This document shows, piece by piece, positions 48,137 through 58,808 of a stretch of 64,000 nt of DNA (position 1 is the stretch's first letter; each line of letters begins with the position of its first letter). The DNA comes from Trematomus loennbergii. Lineage: Eukaryota; Chordata; Actinopteri; Perciformes; Nototheniidae. Made by a program: the position numbers and the translations under genes. Location: the NCBI GenBank assembly GCA_012861695.1, contig JAAOOA010000060.1:15499972-15563971 (forward strand). The letters are read 5' to 3'. The notes beneath the pieces were generated by a model. That model was not told the DNA's origin. It worked only from the letters and a program-made list of their open reading frames with translations, and ran no database searches.

Positions 48137-48442
48137 TAGGGCTGTCAGTCGATTAAAATATTTAATCGCGATTAATCGCATGATTGTCCATAGTTAATCG
48201 CGATTAATCGCAAATTAATCGCACATTTTTGATCTGTTCTAAATGTACCTTTAGAGGGATATTTTTCAAGTTTTTAATACTCTTATCAACATATGAGTGG
48301 ACAAATATGCTTTATATGTTTGTTTATTATCATTTGAACAATGACAAATATTCTCATGAATATTAAACACAACAACCTCTGAACATTACAAATATTCACC
48401 TCAATTCAACCTGGAACCTCTCTCATACAATAATACAATACA

Positions 48443-48489
<47 letters not shown>

Positions 48490-48490
48490 T

Positions 48491-48563
<73 letters not shown>

Positions 48564-48736
48564 TGTGTGTGTATGTGTGTGTGTGTGTGTGAGAATGTGG
48601 AGACACTGTGATGGATCGTTGGAGCTATGTGCAGCTCAAGGCATATATGCTCGAACGGGAGCTGCCTGGACGCTGCAATCATGTTGCGCGCACTATCCGT
48701 GGTGAGTGTGCTGACTTTTCGTACTTGACAGCCCTA
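48137..48736 (-). mobile_element. hAT-like element copy 2, 600 bp, 8-bp TSD
   Basis: Begins TAGGGCTGTCAGTCGATTAA and ends GTACTTGACAGCCCTA, in opposite orientation to copy 1. Flanks are ATATATAT on both sides, a perfect 8-bp TSD, although within an AT microsatellite. It includes a 147-bp (GT)n array (48445-48591). It carries the intact sequence TGCAATCATGTTGCGCGC, an empty site for the insertion seen in copy 3. Confidence 0.88.
48445..48591 (+). repeat. (GT)n microsatellite within hAT copy 2
   Basis: About 147 bp with a few base changes. It corresponds to the (CA)n arrays of the other two copies. Confidence 0.97.
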
Positions 48737-49244
48737 ATATATATATATATGTATATGTATGTATATATATATATATACAGTGCAATAATTCTTTCATGCT
48801 AAATTAAGCTCTGTTGTTTGGATATCACTAGATCCTGTTACAGCGTAATATAAAAGTACATAACGATTGATGTGTAAATTAGCATAATTACTAGCTAGCC
48901 GCTAGCTGCTAACTGCCGCGGCCGCCTCGTTAATATCAAAATCCATCATATAACAATCCAGTACCATGCTGTCATGAACGCGCGGTGCTGTTGACGTGCT
49001 TAATGTGAACGAGCCTTTTGGGGGGCGTGGTTAAAGTTGCGCATGCTCTATGAGCGCACATACGGGTACTTCTCAGGCATGACGGGTAATCTGTGACGTT
49101 TCGCTCTCTCAAAAGTTGGGCCATTTTATCTTCATGCCCCAATGAGCAGCTCTCATAGGAATGAATGAGGCCCCGCCTCCCACACTGTATCCAGTTCTTA
49201 TTATACATCCATGCGTAAAACTCAAAAAATGTTTTGTGAAGCCG

Positions 49245-49370
49245 CCATTTTATTTGCTCGCATTAGCATTATTATCATTAGCATTAGCCCAGCGCACCAA
49301 CGGAGAGAGAGTGATGAGGAGGTGTCGGCGCTTCTGGCGATTTACCCGGGACTTTGGGTGGCAGTATACG
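49245..49370 (+). pseudogene. Myb/SANT-like exon remnant in Harbinger copy B
   Basis: The frame 49211-49399 includes ESDEEVSALLAIY, the same Myb-like start as in copy A (SDEDVSALLAIY). It then fuses to right-end non-coding sequence by an internal deletion. Only about a dozen domain residues remain. Confidence 0.55.
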
Positions 49371-50326
49371 CCGTTAAGTTGTTTGCGGCCTGCCAGTAAA
49401 CCCAAAGCAGAAGAAGAAGAAGTGACGTCAGCGGCTTCATGCTTCATTTGCGTAATCCTCCCTCAGGGACTTATTCCGGTGTGAACGCGATCTACTAGAT
49501 AGTTCCGGAACTAAAGAGTTCCTGGGAAAAGTACTTGGTGTGAAAGTGCCTATTGACATTATTACTAGGGCTGGCAAGTTAACGCGTTAATAAAAAAAAA
49601 AAATCAACTCCACTAATTATTTTAACGCGATTAACGCATGTGTATTTTTTGTCCTCGGCCGCCCCGTAGTTTCAGAGCGCATCGAGTTTAAAATACCATC
49701 TACAAGCTGATGCTGACAGCCCCGCTCCTGCCGCCCGCTTGTGGCAGACCACACTTCCACGCTCACCGGCAGGCCCGGACTGGCCATCGGGAGGACCTGG
49801 AGGGTGTGTGTATGTGTGGCGCGAGCGAGGCACACCTTACGTGTTTGTTGTTGTTGTTAGCATCTGGTGCTAGCTAGCTGCGCTAACGGATATAAGGAGC
49901 TGTTTCAATGAAAACAGAGGAGCGACATTTCGCCGACAACTGCGCCGAGCACTTGACTTTATGCAGGTAGCCAGACAGTGGGACATTGTACGAAAAGTCA
50001 GCACACTCACCACGGATAGTGCGCGCAACATGATAGAGTGGCGAAGTCACGCCCATCTACTTCCGGTCCATGGGACCTTATTATAATGTATTGAAGTCAA
50101 TGGAGAGAGAAAACTTATCTTTCGATCTCGTTTGAATTGTGCCATGAATTACACATATAATAATAATTATATATAACAATAATTTCCATGTCAAAAAAAG
50201 TCACAGTTTGTCGTAAAACTGTTGAAATATAAGACTATGAAAAATACGCAACTAGAAAGACTACAAATCCCAGAGTCGCGTAAGTGATGTCACAATTGTT
50301 TTCCTCCACTAAGAGATAGCTAAGAT

Positions 50327-50363
50327 CAGCGCCATATAGATATAATCTATCTATATGGCGCTG
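50327..50363. repeat. perfect 16-bp hairpin
   Basis: CAGCGCCATATAGATA at 50327-50342 and its exact complement at 50348-50363 surround the 5-nt loop TAATC, 25 bp upstream of the THAP-like ATG. Confidence 0.92.
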
Positions 50364-50388
50364 GCTAAGATAAGATAACTTTAACAAG

Positions 50389-50502
50389 ATGCCTGTGTGC
50401 TTAGTACCAGGTTGTTATCATACCAGCAATGGGTCTTGCTCGTTCTTTTGCTTCCCTTCTGATGAAAGGACCAGGAGTGGCTTGATCAAGTTAGCTACCT
50501 AG
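50389..50502 (+). pseudogene. short THAP-domain-like frame (37 codons)
   Basis: Encodes MPVCLVPGCYHTSNGS and then FFCFPSDERTRSGLIKL before a TAG. The C-x4-C pair near the N-terminus followed by an F-x-F-P block and basic residues is the first half of a THAP zinc finger. The conserved Trp and the second C-x2-H pair are missing, either in a lost exon or by decay. Too short for the usual ORF cut-off. Confidence 0.5.
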
Positions 50503-51221
50503 CTAGTAGCTAGCCCGTTAGTTAGCATTACAGCCTTGTCATTTTTATTAGCCTTAACATGAAGTAACATTAAGTAACCCAAAATGTTAAACAGTAAGAG
50601 TAGTAGTCATATTTCGTGAACCCTTTGAAGAGTACTGTCACCGGTGTGATCATTCTATAATACACAATTTAAGCCCGGGGGAGAAATGCTAATGCTAACG
50701 CTAGCATCGGCGATCGGCGATCTTTTCTACTTCATGCTATCTGCACAAATGGTTGAAATTAAAAAGACCAGGCAGTTCAGAGAGAATCAAAGGAAGGCAG
50801 GCAGGCAGCTTTGCATGACATTCTTCTGGACGTGTTTCATTGTGGTGATAGTGAGGGTAGTCAATCGTTTTGTTGACAAGACAGTAGTGACGGCCATCTT
50901 GGTGACGTGTGTTGTTGACCAGAGATGTAGTTCATTGAGCGTTTCACACTAACAAATGTGTTACTTCACAGTTTTACGACACATTTGATTTTTTTTTTAC
51001 TTGCAAAATTATCTTTTAAATTGACAAACATCATATGTGTAATTCGTGGCACAATTCAAACGGGATCGAAAGATAATCTTTCTCTCTCCATTGACTTCAA
51101 TACATAATTTTTCCGAAATAAGGTCCCATGGAGGTCCACCGGAAGGGGAGGGACTTCGCCACTCTATTGCAGCGTCCAGGCAGCTCCCGTTCGCATATAT
51201 GCCTTGAGCTGCACACACATT

Positions 51222-51360
<139 letters not shown>

Positions 51361-52167
51361 TAAGTGGTTGCCTGTTACAAATACCTTGGTATCTGGCTTG
51401 ATGATTGTCTCACTTTTAAATGTCATGTCAATAACCTGCTTAAAAAACTGAGGGTTAGGCTAGGTTTCTTCTACAGGAACAAGTCCTGTTTCTCGCTCGA
51501 GGCCAGAAAAAGGCTAGTCACTGTGACCTTTTTACCTGTGCTGGACTATGGGGATTTGATTTATATGAATGCACCTGCCAATTGCCTGGTCAAGTTAGAT
51601 GCTGCGTATCACAGTGCACTGAGATTTGTGACAAACTGTAAAGCATTAACCCATCACTGTACCCTGTATGCAAGGGCTGGTCTGCCTTCACTAACTGTAC
51701 GGAGGCTCAGTCACTGGTACATTTTTATATATAAAGCCATGTTAGGGAAACTTCCATCCTACATCTGCTCCCTGATCTCACGGCGAACTGTAAGTGGCTA
51801 CTGCCTGAGATCGCATGCTGTGGTTTTATTAAATGTGCCAACTGCTAGGACTGTCTTAGGGAAAATAGCATTTAGATGCGCAGCTCCACAGTCTGCAATT
51901 AAAATGGAAACTGAGCAATCTGGTGCCACTCAATGTTTTTAAAGCTCGGTTGGATGCTACTCAATCGGAAGCTGTTGGTACCTGTGCATGTGGATAGTAT
52001 GTAAATTGTAATCCCTGTAATGCTAATGTATGATGTCCTTTTGTTGTTCTGTTTATGTTTTTAATGTTTCATGTGGAACCTACTTGAGCAGGTCTCCCTT
52101 GAAAAAGAGGTCAATGATCTCAATGGGATACAACCTGGATAAATAAAGGTTTGAAATGAAATGAAAT
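51361..52167 (+). mobile_element. 5'-truncated L2 LINE inserted in hAT copy 3
   Basis: Starts abruptly at the end of the CA array and ends with GGATAAATAAAGGTTTG and (AAATG)n, the L2-type 3' end. hAT sequence shared with copies 1 and 2 resumes at about 52168. The element carries only the C-terminal part of ORF2. Confidence 0.85.
51364..51942 (+). pseudogene. L2 ORF2 C-terminal fragment
   Basis: A 192-codon frame that begins at YKYLGIWLDDCLTFKCHV, the region just after the RT catalytic core. It continues through LLKKLRVRLGFFYRNK, LDYGDLIYMNA and YKAMLGKLPSYI, all typical of the L2 ORF2 C-terminus. A shift near 51930 separates it from the final residues. It has no catalytic domain. Confidence 0.8.
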
Positions 52168-53027
52168 TAATGTATGAGAGAGGTTCCAGGTTGAATTGAG
52201 GCGAATATTTGTAATGTTCAGAGGTTGTTGTGTTTAATATTCATGAGAATATTTGTCATTGTTCAAATGATAATAAACAAACATATAAAGCATATTTGTC
52301 CACTCATATGTTGATGAGAGTATTAAAAACTTGAAAAATATCCCTCTAAAGTACATTTAGAACAGATAAAAAATGTGCGATTAATTTGCGATTAATCGCG
52401 ATTAACTATGGACAATCATGCGCTTAATCGCGATTAAATATTTTAATCGACTGACAGCCCTAATTATTACCTTTGGTCAGATTCTATATAATATTTATTA
52501 CAAGAATGCTGTATTTGATCTGAAAATGTGAGTCAATGCTAGAAAGCATTTTGGCAATGTTGTATAATGGCGCATTTCCACTACAGCGCGGAACGCGGTT
52601 TAAGCGTGCCGTGCCGTGTGCGGCCCGTTTTTGGTTGCGTTTCCACTTGGCGTAGTACCGGCTAGCGGGTACTATTTCACAGTTTTTCTGGCCCCATAAA
52701 ATCGAGGTTCTTTCCGGGCCAACAACCGGGCTGAGTCGGGCTGAGTATGCTAAACTAGAGAAAGAATCGCTGGCAAGGGGGCTACAACTACAACAAAATG
52801 AACATATTTGACCGTGATTTAATTGTAATACACGTTTCAAAATGATGCCGAAGTAACAACATACTGATACCGGTTAGTAAAAACCATGAATTAATGCTTT
52901 GACAAGTTGACAGACGAAAAACCTTTTAAAAATGCGTGTTTTCTAAATGGAGATCGGCTAAGCTAACGCAGTATATGCTCCGACTGTCCACACTCACAAC
53001 AACGGCCTATACAGACATAAATAAACC

Positions 53028-53205
53028 GATAGTTTACGTCTGTAACTACGGTTCTATGAGTCCCGGATGACCGCCAGAGGCGGTGCTTTTAGCACTGGAT
53101 ATGTCCATCGTGCGCATGCGCAGTACGAGTACCAATATCAACAAAGTCACCTGTGACCCACGTGACACCGGCTATATCAGCCAGTGTCATCAGAGGATCT
53201 GTTCC
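53028..53205. repeat. DIRS left inverted terminal repeat
   Basis: From GATAGTTTACGTCTG to GGATCTGTTCC. It matches the reverse complement of 58809-58964 from about 53074 onward (GACCGCCAGAGGCGGTGC...). The outermost 45 bases differ from the right end, as expected for DIRS ends. Confidence 0.88.
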
Positions 53206-53250
53206 CAGAATCTTCTCGCGAGCACACAAGAATTCTGAGTGACAGGAAAC

Positions 53251-53350
53251 TCTGGCGGTCATCCGGGACTCATAGAACCGTAGTTACAGACGTAACTATC
53301 GTTCTATTTCGTCCCTACTGACCGCCAGAGGCGGTGCTTTTAGCACTGGA
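53251..53350. repeat. DIRS internal complementary region
   Basis: Positions 53251-53300 are the reverse complement of the left terminus (53028-53088) and 53301-53350 are the reverse complement of the right terminus (58915-58964). They meet at ...AACTATC/GTTCTATTTC. In DIRS1 such a region is thought to guide completion of the ends and circularisation. Confidence 0.88.
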
Positions 53351-53789
53351 TGACTTATACCAACCATGTCATGAAGAATCCCAGCCCTGGCTCACTACTG
53401 GAAGCAGCGGAGCTCGGCAAAAGGACCATGCCCAAAGAATGGGGAGTGGCGACATTAACCCGATAACTGGAGAATGTGCCAGAAGACGCCCGCGACGCCG
53501 CGGCGCAGATGGTCTCCAGGGGCGCCCCTCTCAGGGCAGCCCAAGATGTTGAGATGCTCCTTGCAGAGTGGTATCTCAGCCCAGATGGCAAGGGGCGGCC
53601 ACTGGCCCCGTAGGCATGTGAGATGGTATCGACAACCCAGTGGGGCAGCCACTGGTAGAGGGCACACCTCCTTTAGTGCCGCTATGGCAAAAACAAGAGT
53701 TGCTCCGACTGCCGTATACAGGCAGTAGCCTCGATATTCGCCCTTTGGGCACCCACAGGGCACAGCCACTTCGACGTGCCGTTCTCCCG

Positions 53790-54260
53790 AATGTCAAAGC
53801 GTGCCAGCTGGGCAGGCTGATTGAAGTGGGTTTGTGGAAGCACCCTGGGCAGGAATGCCAAGGGCAACACCTGAGAGTCCCACCTGGGGCATGTATCGTT
53901 TATGGAGAGGACATGTAACTCCCCAATTTGCCTCCCTGAGGCCATGGCAAGCAGAAATGCTGCCTTCGTGGGCAGCCACCAAAGCCCCACCTGGGCCAGG
54001 GGCTCGAAGGGAGGAGATGATAGGGCATCCGGCAGCAGGGGCAGGTCCCAAGCCGGAGCCCTCGGGGTGCTAGGGGGACGCTGCCGTAAAGCCCCTCTTC
54101 AGGAAGAGGGACACCGACCTGAGGCACCCCGCCGTGGCGCCGTCGACCCGAACATGTCGGGCAGAAATAGCAGCCACATAAATTCAGAGTGGAGTGAGAA
54201 CGCCCACTATCTAGAAGGGACTGCCGTCTGGGCAACAGTGTACCTGCTGTCCCAAGGAAC
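53790..54260 (-). pseudogene. DIRS tyrosine recombinase, decayed
   Basis: Minus-strand frames around 54262-53900 and 53990-53682 give, in order, LLDSGRSHSTLN, VDGATAG, PFEPLAQVGLWWLPTKAAFL and LLAMASGRQIGELHVLS, then AFLPRVLPQTHFNQPAQLARF. These are the N-terminal and first catalytic blocks of DIRS-type tyrosine recombinases. The residue expected to be the first catalytic Arg (R before [VI]xEL) is Gln here. The distal His-x-x-Arg and Tyr blocks were not located. Several frame changes are needed. Confidence 0.65.
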
Positions 54261-54960
54261 ATGCATATTCTTGCCCCTCAGTTGGGGTAGAAAGTACGTG
54301 AGTGCAAGCTGCACAGCCCGAAGCTCTAGCACGCTGACATGGCGTGCACCCTCCTGGGCAGACCACTGACCCTGAGCGGTCCTGCCCTGCCGCACTGCAC
54401 CCCACCCTAAGAGACATGCACCTATGGTGACGGTCTCCTGGCGGGATGGGATGGCGCCCATCAGGAGATAGACCCTGCCCCTCCGGCGTGACAGAGAGTG
54501 GAGACAACGCTGCAACGCTCTGACTTTCCTGTGCCTGTGCCACTTGGCATCCAAGAGAAGGCTGATCAGCCACATCTGCATGGGGCACAACGACAGCGGG
54601 CCTAAGGGCCCAACGGCTGAGGCAGCCGTCAGTCTGCCCAAGGGCCGGAGGAACTGAATATCAGGCACCCTCTTGCCGAGGAAGTAGGCCTCCCTAAAGT
54701 CCACGGTTGCGAACCACTCCCACTGTGCATGTGCTGCGGTCAGCATATGGAATGGCAGCACCTCCAGGAATCTGTCGATTCCTCTGAGGTCCAAGAGCAG
54801 GTGAAATCCGCCGACTTTCTTGGCCACGAGAAAGTACGCAGAGTAGAACCCCCTGGGCTAAGCAGAGGGTCTACTGGCTCGATTGCCTCCTTGGGCAGAA
54901 GGACGGACAACTCTTGGGCTAGAGCTAGGGCATCTGCCGGATCGCTGACGACTGTCATTT
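54200..54960 (-). pseudogene. DIRS reverse transcriptase/RNase H, internally deleted
   Basis: The long minus frame 54827-54207 (206 codons) starts AKKVGGFHLLLDLRGIDRFL, with VLPFHML and WFATVDFREAYF (first catalytic Asp), all typical of DIRS RT. Upstream residues VLLPKEAIEPVDPLLSPGG are in an adjoining frame. The Asp-Asp palm box is missing because sequence jumps to RALQRCLHSLSRRRGRV and then to an RNase H-like segment: LLGWGAVRQGRTAQGQWSAQ, VLELRAVQLALTYFLPQLRG. The DAS motif expected before GWGAV is altered to GACLL. It is inactive. Confidence 0.75.
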
Positions 54961-54999
54961 TGGCCCGGCCGAAGGCTAGGGGCCGGAACTGCGGTTCGT

Positions 55000-56190
55000 A
55001 CCCCTGGGTTAAGGTGAAAACCACCCAAGGGCCGGAAGTACAGACAGCCCAGTAGCTGAGCTGCTGCTGGGGGGAGGCCGGTAAGGCTCTGAGGCACGAC
55101 GGATGAGTGGGCCGCTGGGACCTGCGCAGACCACCACTGTAAGCTGGTGGCTGAGTGCGGCTGCTAGAGGGGCCCCTGGGCCTGCTGGGAGTGGGCACAG
55201 GCCTATAAAGACCCGAGAGCTGCTGCCTGGTCTGCCTAGCTTGGGCAGCACGCTCCAATGCCTACAGGGCAGCTGCCCCAAACAGCTCCCCTGACTCGAC
55301 TGGCACACTACGGAGGACATGTCTCCGACAGTGGTGACTAAGCAGGCCAAACCTGGCGACGAGTCTGCACCAAAGGACATGACTCGTCCCAATTCCCTAG
55401 CATTAGGGCAAAGGCTTGCAGTGATGCATCACTGAGGCCCAGCAAAGAAGGCTCAGCCGGAGCCTGCTGCAGAGAGGTAGAGACAGCCAGTATCAGATGG
55501 GAGAGGGAGTTCCCGTGCCGCTGTGTCGTAGGCCTTACAGAGCAGCTCGTTTGTGACCCTGCACTGAGGCCGAGGGCGCCTGGCATCCGGGGCCAGAATC
55601 GGGGAGGCGATGGCAGGCTCAATGGATGGCAAGCGACCCAGCCCCACCCTCGCCGGATCCTGCATGGCAGCAGAGTGGGAGAGGGCCCTGGTGTGTCTCT
55701 AGCATGCATGGAGCTCCCTCAGGTACTCCTCTAAAGGAGGAACAGTGGGAATGAAAGGGGCAGGGTTATGCCTGAAGAAGGCGCTAGCCTGGGTCGGCCT
55801 GCGGAACCTGAAGCTGCAAGCGTACCAGGGCCGCACGAATAATGGCCGCCATGGAGCCGTCCTCCGTGCCCTGCAAAGAGCTCTGAGCAGAGGAGTGGGG
55901 AGCCTCTTCGGGGGTGAGCGGGGCCCCGCCCCCCCTTTCAAGAAGCGGTTCAGCCGGAGCCGCTAGCACATGGCATCCTCAAGCAGAGGTGTGGCAACCG
56001 AAGGCGGGCCAGGCGGCAAGCTAGTAGCCCCCACACCGGCCCCTGGCTGAAGGGCCAACAGGAGCGGCTTTGTCTGCTCCATGATGGCAGCTAACCGATC
56101 CACCTTAGGGGACAGCCCACATGAATGAGCCATTCTGTGGGTAGCCAGATGCAGCGTAGCCGGGAGCGGGTGCGGGAACACAGCCTGCAC
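55000..56190 (-). pseudogene. DIRS gag-like ORF, several frameshifts
   Basis: Minus-strand pieces at 56190-55963, 55941-55699, 55709-55338, 55392-55009 and 55258-54740 line up as one protein. Marks are VDRLAAIMEQTKPLLLAL near the start, VPPLEEYLRELHAC and TPGPSPTLLPC, then LSHLILAVSTSLQQAPAEPS and LLGLSDASLQAFALM, and a Pro/Arg/Gln-rich tail with RAAQARQTRQQLSGLYRPV. This is the gag-like protein of fish DIRS elements. At least four frame changes separate the pieces. Confidence 0.7.
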
Positions 56191-57440
56191 CAGCTACCTG
56201 TTTAACGGAAAGAGTAGAGCGGTGCTGCTACTCGCCGAACAGAAAGAGGGATGTAATTACACCCACGTTACCGGCAGAGGGCGAGAGCGCTGCCTTCGCC
56301 TAGCTGGATTAATAAACAAGGCAGTCTAGCGTCTACCAGGAGCGGGGGCGAGAACACTGCCTTCACTGGTTAAGTTCGAGACGAATGCCAGATGCAGCGT
56401 AACCGGGAGCGGGTGCGGGAACACGCCTTCACCAGCTACCTGCTGAACGAAAGAGTAGAGCAATGCTCCTACTCGCCGAATACAAAGAGGGATGTAACTA
56501 CACCCACGTTACCAGCAGAGGGAGCGGGAGCGAGAGCACTGCCTTCACCTAGCTGGATTAACGAACAAGGCAGTTTTAGCGTCTACCAGGAGCGGGGGCG
56601 AGAGCACTGCCTTCACTGGTTAAGTTTGAGACGAATGCCAGATGCAGCGTAACCGGGAGCGGGGTGCGAGAACACAGCCTTCACCAGTTACCTGCTGAAC
56701 GGAAAGAGTAGAGCAATGCTCCTACTCGCCGAACACGAGAGGGGTGTAATGTCCTACACCCACGTTACTAGCAGAGGGAGCGGGGAGCGAGAGCACTGCC
56801 TTCACCTAGCTGAGTAAATGAAAGTGCAAGGCTACTAGCAGAGGGAGCGGGGAGCGAGAGCACTGCCTTCACCTAGCCGAGTAAACGAAGCACGGAGCTA
56901 CCAGCAGAGGAGCGATTAAATAAAGAAGTTCAACAGGACAGCTTAGCCGGCGGCTGCTGCTAGAATCAAGTACACGTCTACCAGGAGCGGGGGCGAGAAC
57001 ACTGCCTTCACTGGTTGAGTCAGAGACAAATGCCAGATGCAGCGTAACCGGGAGCGGGTGCGGTAACACAGCCTTCACCGGCTACCTGCTGAACGGAAAG
57101 AGTAGAGCACTGCTCCTACTCGCCGAACACAGAGGGGGATGTGAATGACCTACACCCACGTTACTAGCAGAGGGAGCGGGAGCGAGAGCACTGCCTACAC
57201 CTGGCTAGATTAAACGAAGAAGCTTAACAGGGCAGCTTAGCCAGGCAGCTGCTGCTAAGAATCAAGCAGCACGCCGAACACGCCAGATGTTAGCCAAGTG
57301 GCCGCTGCTAATAGCCAGAGTGATACGTTACAGGGCAACGTTACCGGGAGCGGGAGCGAGAGCACTGCCTTCACCAGCTGAGTTAAATAATGAAGCTAAA
57401 CGGTCCATGCAAGGTGTTAGCCAAGCGGCTGCTGCTAACA
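56145..57440. repeat. tandem array of about 245-bp units upstream of DIRS gag
   Basis: The block GATGCAGCGTAACCGGGAGC recurs near 56149, 56389, 56638 and 57035 (spacings about 240, 249 and 397). Sub-blocks such as GGGAGCGAGAGCACTGCCTT and CGTCTACCAGGAGCGGGGGC recur within and between units. It overlaps the start of the gag-like region. Confidence 0.8.
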
Positions 57441-57515
57441 ATCAAGCGAAATCAAGTCAAAAAACACAATGTTTAAGACCAGATAACTAGCTTCCAAAGA
57501 AGAGAACAGCACAGA

Positions 57516-58060
57516 GCTGTAGTTACAGTAGTAACCATGGCCAGCCTACACGGCCTAGAACCGTAGTTACAGTAGTAACTATGGACAGTACTTGCACGGC
57601 TTAGAACCGTAGTTACAGTAGTAACTATGGCCAGTACTTACACGGCTTAGACCCGTAGTTACAGTAGTAACTATGGCCAGTATTTACGCGGCGTAGAACC
57701 GTAGTTACAGTAGTAACCATGGCCAGTACCTACGCGGCTTAGAACCGTAGTTACAGTAGTAACTATGGCCAGTACTTACGCGGCTTAGAACCGTAGTTAC
57801 AGTAGTAACTATGGCCAGTTTACGCGGCTTAGAACCGTAGTTACAGTAGTAACTATGGCCAGTACTTACGCGGCTTAGAACCGTAGTTACAGTAGTAACT
57901 ATGGCCAGTACTTACGCGGCTTAGAACCGTAGTTACAGTAGTAACTATGGCCAGTACTTACGCGGCTTAGAACCGTAGTTACAGTAGTAACTATGGCCAT
58001 ATTTAAACGGCTTAGAACCGTAGCTACCGTAATAACTATGGCAAAGTAACCGTGGCCGGT
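57516..58060. repeat. 46-bp tandem palindromic repeats (about 12 units) in DIRS leader
   Basis: Units contain GTAGTTACAGTAGTAACTA, itself nearly palindromic, plus GGCCAGTACTTACGCGGCTT. About eleven near-perfect copies lie between 57516 and 57990, with a decayed unit near 58020 and two diverged ones at 58231-58310. The palindrome resembles CCGTAGTTACAGACGTAACTAT in the internal complementary region and terminus. Confidence 0.9.
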
Positions 58061-58808
58061 GAATGGCCACACATGCGGAGCACACAGCACACACAGTGAT
58101 TGTTCTCCGCATCTACCCATCCTAGTGCTAGGAGACTAGCACTAGGAGTGGCAAATACAACAATATAGCGCTACTGCAGTCGCTGAAAATGAAGCTAATT
58201 AGCTTCTAAGGAATAGAACAGCCCGCAAGAACCATAGGCCATGGTTACAGCAGTAACCATGCCGTAGTTGCATGGCCTAGGACCGTAGTTACAGTAGTAA
58301 CTCTGGCCAGAACTTACCTTACTCTCTGCACCTAACAAAAAACAGGCAAATTATGGCACTGTGGGCTTTCCATACATATTAAATGAGAGACACAGCGAAA
58401 GCTGGGAACTCAAATGCTAAAGATAGCTCGGGCACAACGCCACAAGCAGAACTTTCGAAAGAGCATCATAAGGGCAACTTTATGGGAGAGGAGGCGAGAA
58501 CACTGTCGTCACCAGAAAGTAGCCCGACAATAACAAGACAGCAATCAGGACAACTTAGCTGGGAGAGGGTGCGGGAACACAGCCGTCACCACAAGTTGAC
58601 ACGAACCTGTCCGTCGAGGCTCTGCACGGCGCACAGCCGGCCACAGCTCCTGGAGGACGCGTTAACAACCCGTAGCTCCGACTATCAGTCGCGAAGCTGC
58701 ACGCGGCCAGCTGTATGCAGAGAAATCCCTCAGATCAAACGTTCAAACCTGAACGCTGTAGGCTGCAAGAATGCAGCCACGGTACTCTCGCGCAGCGAGA
58801 AGATGAAA

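Larger units (their letters stand above)
47652..49551. mobile_element. Harbinger-type element copy B, ATT TSD
   Basis: Left end AGGCGCTTTCACACCGGAG and right end TGGTGTGAAAGTGCCT, flanked by ATT (47649-47651, 49552-49554). It is an internally deleted relative of copy A (19734-24554): both share the outer 200-300 bp, and here the Myb fragment is joined directly to the right-end segment TTGTTTGCGGCCTGCCAGTA. It contains a hAT (48137-48736) and further repeat sequence between about 47940 and 49220. Confidence 0.85.
50035..51165. mobile_element. TIR element with about 200-bp terminal repeats and a THAP-like fragment
   Basis: Ends AGAGTGGCGAAGT and ACTTCGCCACTCT, with inverted similarity continuing about 200 bp inwards through GGGACCTTATT and AAGTCAATGGAGAGAG. 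hAT copy 2 preserves the empty site CAACATGATTGCAGCG; the filled site shows AT on both sides (50033-50034, 51166-51167), so the TSD is 2 bp AT or none. The interior has a short THAP-like frame and a 16-bp hairpin. THAP DNA-binding domains occur in P-element and Kolobok transposases; which superfamily this is remains open. Confidence 0.8.

Noticed and set aside
50686..50952. 88-codon frame with hydrophobic segment inside the THAP-bearing element
   Set aside because: No link to a transposase motif, and no splice signals joining it clearly to the THAP fragment; probably chance.
53334..54369. Several plus-strand frames opposite the DIRS coding regions
   Set aside because: Shadows of the minus-strand recombinase and RT; no similarity of their own.
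57899..58120. Frame giving repeated TTVTTVLS-type peptide
   Set aside because: It is the 46-bp tandem array translated.
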